Shown here in pieces: positions 15,029 to 23,181 of a stretch of 64,000 bases of DNA. The position numbers were made by a program, and so were the translations under genes. The notes below the pieces were generated by a model. The model saw nothing but the letters and a program-made list of their open reading frames with translations. It did no database searches and had not been told where the DNA came from. The stretch spans positions 1 to 64,000 of the forward strand of contig JAVEYB010000002.1 of NCBI GenBank assembly GCA_034003725.1, written 5' to 3'. Numbering within the stretch: the first letter of the stretch is position 1; every line of letters begins with the position of its first letter. Origin of the DNA: Candidatus Zixiibacteriota bacterium. GTDB taxonomy: Bacteria; Zixibacteria; MSB-5A5; GN15; FEB-12.

Positions 15029-16552
15029 ATGGCGATCGTACTCGATGGTTCCGGTCTCTCGATCGAGAAGCTCGTCAGGATAGCGCGGCACGGCGAGCAG
15101 GTGGAATTGAGCCGCGATGCGGTTGAGCGAATAAACAAGTGCCGGGCGATGCTCGAGAAGAAGATCGACGCCCATGAAATCATGTATGGCGTCAACACCG
15201 GTATCGGGGAGTTCTCCGAGGTCGTTCTCGATGACAATCAGGTGAAAGAGTTCCAGAAGTTTCTGATATACAACCATGCGGCGGGGATCGGCGATCCGAT
15301 GCCGCTCGAGTACGTTCGGGGAGCGCTGGCCGCGCGGATCAATGTCCACGCGCACGGCAACTCCGGGGTGCGGCTGGCGGTTACGCAGACGCTGGTGGAG
15401 ATGCTCAACAAAGGCGTTACGCCGTACGCCTGTCAGAAAGGTTCGGTTGGAGCGTGTGGTGATCTGGCCCCGATGGCGCAGATAGCGTTGCTGATGATGG
15501 GCGAGGGGAAGGCCTACTACAAGGGCGAGTTGCTGGAAGGCCGGGTCGCACTGGAGCGTGCCGGGATACCGATTCCGGGTCTGAAGGCGCGCGACGGCCT
15601 TGCTGTCATCAACGGCTCCAACGTACTGACCGCAATGGGCGCGTTGTTTTTGTACGACGCCAACCGCTGGCTGAAGCAGGCCGAGATCGCCGCCGCCATG
15701 TCGCTGGAGGCGCTGAAAGCCAACATGAAGCCCTACAGCGCGAAGCTGCACGAAGTGCGCGGGTTCAAAGGCGCGATTCGCTCGGCCGAAGCTATCCGCA
15801 AGGTGGTCGCCGGGGGTGATCTGGCCGAGCAGCGGATCAAATGCAAGGTGCAGGACGCGTACTCGATGCGATCGACGCCGCAGGTGGTCGGCGCCGCGCA
15901 CGATGCACTCGCCTATGCGCGCTCGCAGGTCGAGATCGAACTGAACGGGGTAGGGGACAATCCGATTTTCTTCCCCGACGAGAATTTGCAGCTCTCCGGG
16001 GCCAATTTCCAGGGAACGCCGGTGGCGGTCCCGATGGACATGGCGGGATACTGTGTGACGATGGTGTCGGTGATGTCCGAGCGGCGCATGAACCGGCTCA
16101 ACAACCCGGCGCTGAGTGTCGGCCTGCCGCCGTTTTTGACCAAAGGCGCGGGTATGTTCTCCGGGCTGATGCTGAGCCAGTACACCGCCGACTCGCTGAT
16201 TGTCGAGCAGCGCATCCTATCGAACCCGGCCTCGGTTCAGTCGATCCCGGCTGCGGCCGACCAGGAAGATTTCGTCTCGATGGGGATGAACGGGGCGATC
16301 AAAAACGCGCAGATTCTCGACAACGCGTATGGTGTGCTCGGGATCGAGATGATGGCGGCCGCGCAGGCGCTCGATTTCCGCGACTACAAGTTCGGGGCGG
16401 GCACGACCAAAGCCCACGAGGTGGTCCGCCGCCATGTCGATTTCCTCGATATCGACCGGCCGTTGTATCCGGATCACACGAAGATGAAAGAGGTCGTGAA
16501 GTCCTTTGAAGTGCTGGAGGAAGTGGAGGCAGTGGTCGGTTCATTGGAGTGA
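15029..16552 (+). CDS. histidine/aromatic ammonia-lyase family enzyme with Ala-Cys-Gly cofactor triad
   Basis: A 507-residue member of the MIO-dependent lyase family. Y53 in MYGVNTG, N82-H83 in YNHAAGIG and the QED motif in DQEDFVSMG follow histidine ammonia-lyase rather than the phenylalanine or tyrosine enzymes. The triad that cyclises to the MIO cofactor, Ala-Ser-Gly in almost all members, reads A142-C143-G144 here (GSVGACGDLAP). Histidine lyase turns histidine into urocanate, but no hutU, hutI or hutG is nearby, so the role is open. The ATG at 15029 has GGAG 6 nt upstream; an earlier in-frame start lies at 15008. The gene ends at a strong terminator. Confidence 0.88.
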   Translation: MAIVLDGSGLSIEKLVRIARHGEQVELSRDAVERINKCRAMLEKKIDAHEIMYGVNTGIGEFSEVVLDDNQVKEFQKFLIYNHAAGIGDPMPLEYVRGALAARINVHAHGNSGVRLAVTQTLVEMLNKGVTPYACQKGSVGACGDLAPMAQIALLMMGEGKAYYKGELLEGRVALERAGIPIPGLKARDGLAVINGSNVLTAMGALFLYDANRWLKQAEIAAAMSLEALKANMKPYSAKLHEVRGFKGAIRSAEAIRKVVAGGDLAEQRIKCKVQDAYSMRSTPQVVGAAHDALAYARSQVEIELNGVGDNPIFFPDENLQLSGANFQGTPVAVPMDMAGYCVTMVSVMSERRMNRLNNPALSVGLPPFLTKGAGMFSGLMLSQYTADSLIVEQRILSNPASVQSIPAAADQEDFVSMGMNGAIKNAQILDNAYGVLGIEMMAAAQALDFRDYKFGAGTTKAHEVVRRHVDFLDIDRPLYPDHTKMKEVVKSFEVLEEVEAVVGSLE

Positions 16553-16570
16553 AGGAACCGCCTCCATGAG

Positions 16571-16603
16571 AAGCCGGGCGTGCGCAAGCGAGCCCGGCTT
16601 TTT
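16571..16603 (+). terminator. Rho-independent terminator of the ammonia-lyase gene
   Basis: AAGCCGGGC (16571-16579) pairs with GCCCGGCTT (16592-16600), followed by a short T-tract. Confidence 0.85.
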
Positions 16604-16616
16604 GATTGCGTGTCGG

Positions 16617-17015
16617 GCGTGGTGTACGTCCTCGGGCACCGGGTCATCCGATGTGACGGAAGATCGTAGGGCATGTCTGTCTTCAGACGTGCAGATTCAT
16701 GGCGGGTTCGAAGACGGACCCGTCCTACAAAGTGTGGGACATTGACGGCATGAATCCCCGTTTGTGAAAAGAACCCACAGCAAGCTGTGGGCGACCCAGT
16801 CCGTAGGGCACGTATGTCTTCAGACGTGCAGATTCGTGGCGGGTTCGAAGACGGACCCGTCCTACAGACTGTGGGACATTGAAGGCATGAATCCCCGTTT
16901 GTGAAAAGAACCCACAGCAAGCTGTGGGCGACCCAGTCTGTCGATTGGTCGCGTGGTGCACGAGGACGTACACCACGCACAGTGAGATGGCGGGTTCGAA
17001 GACGGCCCGCCCTAC
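16617..17015. repeat. compound repeat element: 24-bp terminal inverted repeats around a duplicated 137-bp unit
   Basis: This fills the gene-free stretch after the lyase. A 137-bp unit occurs twice (from 16666 and from 16803). Each copy contains the palindromic motif GGCGGGTTCGAAGACGG (16701 and 16838) and a perfect hairpin CCCACAGCAAGCTGTGGG. The pair is bracketed by inverted arms at 16617-16640 and 16955-16978 that agree at 23 of 24 positions. The right arm is itself nearly palindromic. A third copy of the GGCGGGTTCGAAGACGG motif follows at 16989-17015 and runs into the ybjQ stop codon. No transposase is present, and no target duplication is obvious. Confidence 0.85.
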
Positions 17016-17338
17016 GAGGCATCATCCTCCACGACTACCGCGGTGCCGTAGACGAGAATTTCGGCGGCGTGCTGGGCGATTTCGGCAGTCGAGAAGCGAG
17101 TCATCACGATTGCATTTGCGCCCATCGAGCGGGCGTGTTCGATCATCCGGTCCATCGCCTGCTCCCGCGCTTCGGCCATGAGCTTGGTGTAGTCCTTGAT
17201 TTCACCGCCGACGACGTTTCGGAAGGCCGCCGCGAGATCACGTCCGATGTGGCGAGCGCGGATGGTATTGCCCCTGACGAGCCCCAGCGTCTTGACTATC
17301 CGTTTATGCTGGATGTATTCCGACGTAACGATGATCAC
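17012..17338 (-). CDS. YbjQ/UPF0145 family protein
   Basis: A 108-residue cytoplasmic protein of the YbjQ family, a pentamer-forming fold once described as heavy-metal binding, with no firm function. Seen here are MIIVTSEYIQHKRIVKTLGLVRGNTIRARHIG (shown in parts: TSEYI, GLVRGNT), the central GGEIKDYTKLMAEAREQA and the final ANAIVMTRFSTAEI. Its start overlaps the anti-sigma-like gene by 4 nt. Its TAG stop falls inside a copy of the dispersed palindromic repeat. Confidence 0.9.
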   Translation of the reverse strand: MIIVTSEYIQHKRIVKTLGLVRGNTIRARHIGRDLAAAFRNVVGGEIKDYTKLMAEAREQAMDRMIEHARSMGANAIVMTRFSTAEIAQHAAEILVYGTAVVVEDDAS

Positions 17339-17778
17339 AGTTCGACCTCCCGATATCGGTCACGTTTGTAGGCAAAAAGCCGCTCGCGGCCGTAGGATAC
17401 AAGCAAAATCACGAGCCCGACTGCGACGCCCGAGACGCCGGCTTTGAGCCAGAGGGGGTTGTCCGTGCTCAGCCACAGGTGGCTGAACGCTTCAAACGCG
17501 CCAAAACACAACAGCACGATCACGCTGATCGACAGGACAATCCAGCCGATCCCGCGTTCCAGTTTGCGATACAGCGACTGCCAGTAGGTTTCCCATACTT
17601 CGGGGGGCAGGTCGGCGTATCGCATCATACCGGTTACGGTCTGCAGGTTCCGGAATTCGTCGAGTTCGGCGCGCAATTCGGGGTTGGTCGTCAGCGCCTG
17701 CTCGAAGGCCTTTTTCTGGTCCTCAGTCAGCTCGCCATCGACATACCCCGCTACGAGTTTGCGAAGGTCGTCATTCAT
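17335..17778 (-). CDS. putative membrane anti-sigma factor
   Basis: A 147-residue protein with an N-terminal sigma-binding-like helix pair (LRKLVAGYVDGELTEDQKK) and two membrane segments at about 80-100 and 110-128, ending in a basic cytoplasmic tail. There is no zinc motif. It overlaps the ECF sigma gene upstream (4 nt) and the ybjQ gene downstream (4 nt), so the three form one translationally coupled unit. The role is inferred from context and layout. Confidence 0.7.
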   Translation of the reverse strand: MNDDLRKLVAGYVDGELTEDQKKAFEQALTTNPELRAELDEFRNLQTVTGMMRYADLPPEVWETYWQSLYRKLERGIGWIVLSISVIVLLCFGAFEAFSHLWLSTDNPLWLKAGVSGVAVGLVILLVSYGRERLFAYKRDRYREVEL

Positions 17779-18323
17779 CGGTCCGCCTCCCGCATGCGTT
17801 TGGCCAGCCGCTTGCGCGCGTAGTACAATCGCGACATAACCGTTCCTTTGGGAATCTCCAGTAGCCGGGCAATCTCGTCGTACGACATCGCCCGAAAATG
17901 CTGCAGGGTGATAATCTCCCTGTCCTCGAACGATAACTGCATGAGCGCCTTTCTGAGCAGCTGCACCTGCTCCCGGGCGACCAGTTCTGATTCCGGCGTT
18001 TCTTCCGAAACCATCAGGAAACTGCTGTCGTCGATATCAACCACCCGATGGTCGCGGCGCGAACGTCGCCGGAGCCAGGTCCGGGAAAGGTTGGCGACTA
18101 TAGTATAAAACCAGGGGAGAAACGGCTGCGAACGGTCATAGGTCTTGGCCGAGCGGTAGACGCGAAGAAACGCTTCCTGCGAAATGTCGTAAGCATCGTC
18201 GCGGTTGCCAACCAGCCCCAGGGCGGTCTGAAACGCGAGTTTCTTATATCTCTCGACCAGAATGCCGAGCGCCTTTTTGTCGCCCGACCCGACATCGATG
18301 ACCAGCGCGGAATCGTCGTTCAT
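17775..18323 (-). CDS. ECF-family RNA polymerase sigma factor
   Basis: A 182-residue sigma factor with region 2 (GNRDDAYDISQEAFLRVYRS, then FLPWFYTIVANLSRTWLRRR) and region 4 (LMQLSFEDREIITLQHF, YDEIARLLEIPKGTVMSRL). ATG at 18323 is favoured by GGGGA about 6 nt upstream; in-frame ATGs also occur at 18329 and 18353. This is the third sigma/anti-sigma pair in the window. Confidence 0.92.
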   Translation of the reverse strand: MNDDSALVIDVGSGDKKALGILVERYKKLAFQTALGLVGNRDDAYDISQEAFLRVYRSAKTYDRSQPFLPWFYTIVANLSRTWLRRRSRRDHRVVDIDDSSFLMVSEETPESELVAREQVQLLRKALMQLSFEDREIITLQHFRAMSYDEIARLLEIPKGTVMSRLYYARKRLAKRMREADR

Positions 18324-18353
18324 TTCCATTCCCCGGTTTAGTTGACTAGACAT

Positions 18354-18626
18354 ACCCGCCTGATTTCGTTTTATTCGATCCCGTCGGGAGGTTTCTGACG
18401 CTGGGTTAACCGGTTAAGAGGTAACGTGTAAGGGGGCACTTGGCAAGATAAAAGGGGGCGGTCTCGAAGTGATGCACGGTTAGTTCAGGCCGGGCCCGAC
18501 GCCCGCCTCGGCGGGGCGGGATGCCCGCAAGCGGCACCGGAACAGGCTCACCCTCCGTGCTTGCGCCCGGTGACCGGACGGGCATACCTTGCGGGCAAAC
18601 TCTGATTGCACAGCAGGGAGTCAGCC
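18354..18626. other. intergenic region between divergent genes, with a 12-bp palindrome
   Basis: About 270 bp between the sigma gene and the DUF1028 gene. A perfect palindrome TTAACCGGTTAA lies at 18406-18417 and could be a regulator site for the sigma operon. On the sigma side a GAAACC element is followed 16 bp later by TAAAAC, a weak ECF-like promoter. On the other side the sequence is GC-rich with imperfect hairpins around 18495-18590. No gene is seen. Confidence 0.4.
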
Positions 18627-19616
18627 ATGAGAATTCGAATTACCCTCGCGATTATTCTCGCTTTCGTCGTTTCGGTGTCGGCATCGGATCGGCAAGAGCG
18701 TGGTACGCCTATTCATCCGGTTCACACCTACTCCATCGTCGCCTATGACAGCGCCACCGGTCAGCTCGGAGCGGCGGTGCAGTCGCACTGGTTCAAGGTG
18801 GCTGACGTCATCTGGGCCGAGCCGGGACTTGGGGCGGTTGCGACGCAGTCATTGTCGGAGATTTCGTATGGTCCGTTGGCACTCGAGATGATTAGGGTAG
18901 GGAAGACGCCGCAGGAGGCGCTTGACGGTCTGTTAGCGTCGGATCCGTCGGCCGACGTCCGGCAGGTCGCTGTAATGAACGCGTTCGGTCAGTCGGCCAC
19001 ACATACCGGAAGCCGGTGTATTGCCGAAGCGGGACATCGATGGGGGCCGGGGTATTCGTGTCAGGCGAATTTGATGCGCGACTCGACCGTCTGGGACGCC
19101 ATGGGCGATGCGTTTGAGAAGGCGACCGGCGATCTTGCCAGCCGTATGCTGGCGGCGCTCGACGCCGCACAGGCGGCCGGGGGAGATATTCGCGGCAAGC
19201 AGTCAGCGGCGATGATCGTGGTTGCGGCCCACCCCAGCGGTCGTCCGTGGGATGATCGGCTGGTCGATATCCGGGTGGATGACAGCCCGGAACCCCTGCA
19301 GGAACTTCGCCGGCTGCTGAAGATCAACCGTGCTTACAACCTCATGAATCTCGGCGATGAATTGATGGCGGAGGATATGCTGGACGAAGCAGAGGAGGCC
19401 TACCGAAAGGCTGCGGAAATGGTGCCGGGCAACGCCGAGATCATGTTCTGGCATGCCGTGACGCTGGTTTCGATCGACGAGATTGACCGGGCGCTGCCGA
19501 TATTCAAAGAGGCTTTCGCTATGGACGAGTCCTGGCGCATTCTCGTGCCGCGTTTAGTGGAGTCGGAACTGATGCCGGACGACAGCGCTCTGATCGAGAG
19601 GATCGTCTCTCAGTGA
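18627..19616 (+). CDS. secreted DUF1028 (Ntn-hydrolase-like) protein with C-terminal TPR-like helices
   Basis: A 329-residue protein with a signal peptide (residues 1-20, ending SVSAS). Residues about 30-225 match DUF1028: HTYSIVAYDSATGQLGAAVQSHWF, GAVATQSLSEISYG and RWGPGYSCQANLM. That family has an N-terminal-nucleophile-hydrolase-like fold of unknown activity, and the Thr of HTYSIVA is the candidate nucleophile (inference). Residues about 240-320 contain tetratricopeptide-like helices (NLGDELMAEDMLDEAEEAYRKAAEM). ATG at 18627 has GGGAG upstream. It stands alone on its strand. Confidence 0.85.
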   Translation: MRIRITLAIILAFVVSVSASDRQERGTPIHPVHTYSIVAYDSATGQLGAAVQSHWFKVADVIWAEPGLGAVATQSLSEISYGPLALEMIRVGKTPQEALDGLLASDPSADVRQVAVMNAFGQSATHTGSRCIAEAGHRWGPGYSCQANLMRDSTVWDAMGDAFEKATGDLASRMLAALDAAQAAGGDIRGKQSAAMIVVAAHPSGRPWDDRLVDIRVDDSPEPLQELRRLLKINRAYNLMNLGDELMAEDMLDEAEEAYRKAAEMVPGNAEIMFWHAVTLVSIDEIDRALPIFKEAFAMDESWRILVPRLVESELMPDDSALIERIVSQ

Positions 19617-19632
19617 CGGGGACCGGATCGAT

Positions 19633-19788
19633 TCACGGCGCCGAATAGAAGAGGCCACGGGCCGCGCCGGGGCTGCATTTTTGGTAGGTCGCATATGCCC
19701 GCGCGGCGGCCGATACCACATACTCAGCGGACTCGCCGGAGACGAACGATTGAATGACGGCCGCCAGCGTGTACGCCTCGGGGGCCAT
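19633..19788 (-). CDS. possible 51-residue ORF downstream of recN
   Basis: A short frame starting at ATG 19788, 19 nt after the recN stop, with GGGG 5 nt before the start. The product is alanine-rich (VVSAAARAYATYQKC) and has no recognised domain. It could be a real small gene co-transcribed with recN or a chance frame in a GC-rich intergenic stretch. Confidence 0.3.
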   Translation of the reverse strand: MAPEAYTLAAVIQSFVSGESAEYVVSAAARAYATYQKCSPGAARGLFYSAP

Positions 19789-19807
19789 CAGGGCCCCGAT
19801 CGCCTTT

Positions 19808-21460
19808 TTATTCCGGCAGTGCCACCATGCGTTCGAGTTCCCTCTCGACGCCTTTAGGATCAAGTTCGGTGACACGGATAACCGCGCGCCTGTCTTTGTC
19901 CGATGATTTCCGTACGGCGAAGTGATGATCCGCGAGCCGCGCGATCTGGTGAAGGTGCGTGATGACGAATACCTGTCTGTTTTCTGAGAGTTTTTTGATC
20001 TTTCGGCCGACTTCAAGCGCCGTCTGTCCTCCGATGCCGGCATCAACTTCGTCGAACACGAGCAGCGGATGGAGCGCTTTGTGGTTCTTTTTCTCGGCGG
20101 CTTTGAGCGCCAGAAGGACGCGCGAGATTTCGCCGCCGGACGCCGTCCGCACGAGCGATCGCAGCGGCTCGCCCGGATTGGCGGAGAACAAAAATCGTCC
20201 TGTCTCCAGACCGTGGGGGAGCGGCCTCACGGTCCGGTCCTTGAAAACGATGCCGTCCGGATGGTTTTCGTACTGGAATTCAAATTCAAATCCCCCGTTA
20301 TCGATTGCCAGTTCCGCCAATTCCTTTTTCACGAGCTTGCCCAGGTAAACGGCAGCCGAACGGCGCGCTTCCGAAAGCGCCACCGCCTCACGGGCATAGG
20401 CGGCACGGCGTGCTTCGTTTTCACGGGATAAGGTCTGGACCAGGTCATCGATATCCGGGCGGTCGTTGAGCTGGAAGTGGATCGAGGCGAGTGTCTGCAC
20501 TATCGATTCTTCCGAGCCGCCGTATTTCTTTTTGAGCCGATAGAGCTCGTCGAGTCGGGCGTTGATTTCCTCGAGGCGGGCCGGGTCATCCTCGATCGAC
20601 GCACCGTACTGTTCGATGGTTCGACGAAGGTCTTCGATCTGGAAGTCGATCTCGGCGAGCAAGCCGGCGTTCGCGCTCAGCGACTTGTCGATCTCCGCCA
20701 TGTCATCGAGACATTTGCGCGCCTCGCGCAGCAGACTGAGGGCAGACACCTCGTCACCGTCGAGCAACTGCTGAATCTGATTGGCGGCGCTCATGAGTTC
20801 GCGCGACGAATCCAGTTTTCGCTTTTCGGCGATCAGCTTTTCTTCTTCGCCGGGGCGCACGTCGGCCTTTTCAATTTCGTCCCGCTGGAACAGCAAAAGT
20901 TCGCGCTCCCGCGCCAGCTGCTCCCGCTGATTTTGCACGCGGCGCAGTTCGGCGGCGACTTGTTCCCAATGCGAAAACCTGACCCGGACCGATTCCCGGG
21001 CGCTGTCGAGCGATCCGAAATAGTCGAGGAAGAGCAGGTGGTTGTCTTCGTTCATGAGCATTTGATTGGCGTGCTGACCCAGGATTTCGGCGATCGGGCG
21101 CGTCAATTCGTTCAGGCGCGCAAGGGTCGCCGCTTCACCTCGGATTTTGACTCTGGACTTGCCGTCCGCGGTGATCTCACGGAACACCGACAGAGTACTG
21201 TCGGCGATGTAATCGGCGTTGTCCTTCGCATAACGCGGACCGAGCGGGGAGATATCGAAGTCGGCTTCCACGATCGCAGCCGCCGCGCCGTGCCTCACGT
21301 ACTCGCGGTCGGCCCGGTCGCCGAGCACCAGCGCGAGCGCGGTCACGATGACAGACTTGCCGGCGCCGGTTTCCCCCGTGAGGACGGTCAGGCCGGGACC
21401 GAAGGCAAGGTCGACCGAATCGACCAGCGCCACATTCCGTATTTTCAGGCGCGTGAGCAT
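19808..21460 (-). CDS. recN: DNA repair protein RecN
   Basis: A 550-residue SMC-like ATPase of double-strand-break repair. Walker A is GETGAGKS at 29-36, and a long coiled coil occupies the middle. The signature ASGGEISRVLLALK and Walker B LLVFDEVDAGIGG lie near the C-terminus. The ATG at 21460 overlaps the dnaG stop by one base, and the length is that of typical RecN. It is the distal gene of the mutS2-dnaG-recN run. Confidence 0.96.
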   Translation of the reverse strand: MLTRLKIRNVALVDSVDLAFGPGLTVLTGETGAGKSVIVTALALVLGDRADREYVRHGAAAAIVEADFDISPLGPRYAKDNADYIADSTLSVFREITADGKSRVKIRGEAATLARLNELTRPIAEILGQHANQMLMNEDNHLLFLDYFGSLDSARESVRVRFSHWEQVAAELRRVQNQREQLARERELLLFQRDEIEKADVRPGEEEKLIAEKRKLDSSRELMSAANQIQQLLDGDEVSALSLLREARKCLDDMAEIDKSLSANAGLLAEIDFQIEDLRRTIEQYGASIEDDPARLEEINARLDELYRLKKKYGGSEESIVQTLASIHFQLNDRPDIDDLVQTLSRENEARRAAYAREAVALSEARRSAAVYLGKLVKKELAELAIDNGGFEFEFQYENHPDGIVFKDRTVRPLPHGLETGRFLFSANPGEPLRSLVRTASGGEISRVLLALKAAEKKNHKALHPLLVFDEVDAGIGGQTALEVGRKIKKLSENRQVFVITHLHQIARLADHHFAVRKSSDKDRRAVIRVTELDPKGVERELERMVALPE

Positions 21461-23181
21461 TATAGACCGTACCCCTTGAGTTCCTCGAGCAACTGATTGG
21501 CGCGGTCGGTGTCGCCGGTGGCTTCGGCTTCCGCGAGTTCACGCTGCAGCCGCAACCGGATTTTTTTGCGACGTTCCTCGATGATTCGGGACGTGTGTGC
21601 GCGCGTCTGTTCGGAGACGGACTCCGGCGGCCACTCGATGAACGAGATCTCTCCTACCAGCGATTTCATCTCATCGTCCTGAAAAGTTTCCAGTAGGCGG
21701 GCGGCGTCGAGTTCGCCGGAGGACTGATACTGCGTAATCATGGCGGTATACAGCCGCGACAGCTGCTTCGAGTCGAAGTCGTCGGGGGAGACCCGTTCGA
21801 AAACGTAGTCGATCGAGCCCGGGTTGTTAAACAGCAGCGAGAGAAAGTCCAGTTCGATCTTGTTCAGCTTGCGGCGTTTTTCGGCGACTCGTTGGGCGGA
21901 GGGCATGGGCGAGGACACGCCGGCGGCCAGGAGCGTTTTGTCGACCCGGAGCGCCGTGGCGGCTTCGTCGTAAAACAACGCCCGTCGGGTCGAGTCCCCG
22001 ATTTGCGCGCCGACGGCCGCGAGTTCCTTGATGAGTTTCTCTTTGGCGATCAGGCCCGCCGAGGCGACGTCGACATTTCGCAATCGGTACGCGATGTAGT
22101 CCAGCGCCGCGTCATGCAGTTCATAAACGCGCGCATAGCCGCCCGCGCGCGCGAGCGTGTCCGGGTCTTCGCCTTCCGGTCCAACCATCACCTTCACTTC
22201 GAGTCCCGCATCGTAGAGCGCATCGACCGACCGCAGCGCCGCCTGCTGGCCGGCCGAGTCGGCATCAAAGAACAGGTAGACCTTTTCGGCGAACCGCGCC
22301 AGCAGTCGTGCCTGCTGGGCCGTGAAGGCGGTTCCGCTCGAGGCAACGACGTTATGAATGCCCGCCTGCCAGAGGGAGATGAGGTCGAAGTATCCCTCGA
22401 CGATGAAGACCTCCGCGGACGACCGAATCGCGTCTTTTGCGAAGTTCAGGCCGTAGAGGACGAAACTCTTCGAGTACAACGGTGTCTCAGGGGAGTTTAC
22501 GTACTTGGCCGTTTCGCCTTTTTTCAACGTGCGTCCGCCAAAGGCGATCGGCTTCTGGCTGAGATTGAAGATGGGGATCATCAGACGCGCGCGGAATCGA
22601 TCGAAGTACGAGTCCTTTTTGTCGGAGTGAACGGCGAGGCCGGCTTGTTCGAGATCGGCCGGGGAGAGGTCCTTCGATGATGCGAATCGTATCAGTCCGT
22701 CCCAGTCTTCGCCGGCCAGTCCCAACTGGAACATCTCGATCGACTCGTCGGAAATCTGGCGCCGTCCCCGCAGGTAACCATCGAGAACCTTGGCGAATCG
22801 CCGGTCGAATAAGAGCTTCCGGAAATACTCCAGCGCGACCACGTGGGCATAGTTTAACCGCTCCAGTTGCTCCCGACGATAATCCGAGCCTGTCTCCTTG
22901 ATGACGATGTTTGCACGCTGTGCGAGCAGCCGCACGGCCTCGACAAACGTCATCTTCTCATGTTCCATGAGAAAGGTGATGGCGTTGCCCCCTTTGCCGC
23001 ACCCGAAGCAGTAATACATCTGTTTGTCGGGGGAGACGGTGAACGACGGGGTTTTTTCCGTGTGGAAGGGGCACAGGCCCAGAAAGTTCTTGCCGCGTTT
23101 TTTCAGCCGGACGTACTCGCCGATCACATCGGCGATATCGACCGAGTCGCGAATCCGCTCTATGGTATCCTGTGGGATCAT
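21460..23181 (-). CDS. dnaG: DNA primase
   Basis: Synthesises RNA primers at the replication fork. The 573-residue protein has the N-terminal zinc-binding domain (LCPFHTEKTPSF, YYCFGCGKGGN), the catalytic core with Toprim motifs EGYFDLISL and FDADSAGQQAA, and a C-terminal helicase-binding region. Length is slightly short but normal for the family. It overlaps both neighbours slightly: 4 nt with mutS2 and 1 nt with recN. Confidence 0.96.
   Translation of the reverse strand: MIPQDTIERIRDSVDIADVIGEYVRLKKRGKNFLGLCPFHTEKTPSFTVSPDKQMYYCFGCGKGGNAITFLMEHEKMTFVEAVRLLAQRANIVIKETGSDYRREQLERLNYAHVVALEYFRKLLFDRRFAKVLDGYLRGRRQISDESIEMFQLGLAGEDWDGLIRFASSKDLSPADLEQAGLAVHSDKKDSYFDRFRARLMIPIFNLSQKPIAFGGRTLKKGETAKYVNSPETPLYSKSFVLYGLNFAKDAIRSSAEVFIVEGYFDLISLWQAGIHNVVASSGTAFTAQQARLLARFAEKVYLFFDADSAGQQAALRSVDALYDAGLEVKVMVGPEGEDPDTLARAGGYARVYELHDAALDYIAYRLRNVDVASAGLIAKEKLIKELAAVGAQIGDSTRRALFYDEAATALRVDKTLLAAGVSSPMPSAQRVAEKRRKLNKIELDFLSLLFNNPGSIDYVFERVSPDDFDSKQLSRLYTAMITQYQSSGELDAARLLETFQDDEMKSLVGEISFIEWPPESVSEQTRAHTSRIIEERRKKIRLRLQRELAEAEATGDTDRANQLLEELKGYGL

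Noticed and set aside
15029-16552. Assignment as a phenylalanine or tyrosine lyase
   Set aside because: The N-H pair after the core and the retained QED motif match the histidine type better, though the Cys triad leaves the substrate open.
16474-17025. Frames of up to 183 codons in the 16.5-17.0 kb repeat region
   Set aside because: They are made of the duplicated 137-bp unit and palindromic motif read as protein, with no start signal.
20477-21496. 339-codon plus-strand frame in recN
   Set aside because: Shadow of recN, which has Walker A, signature and Walker B motifs in order.
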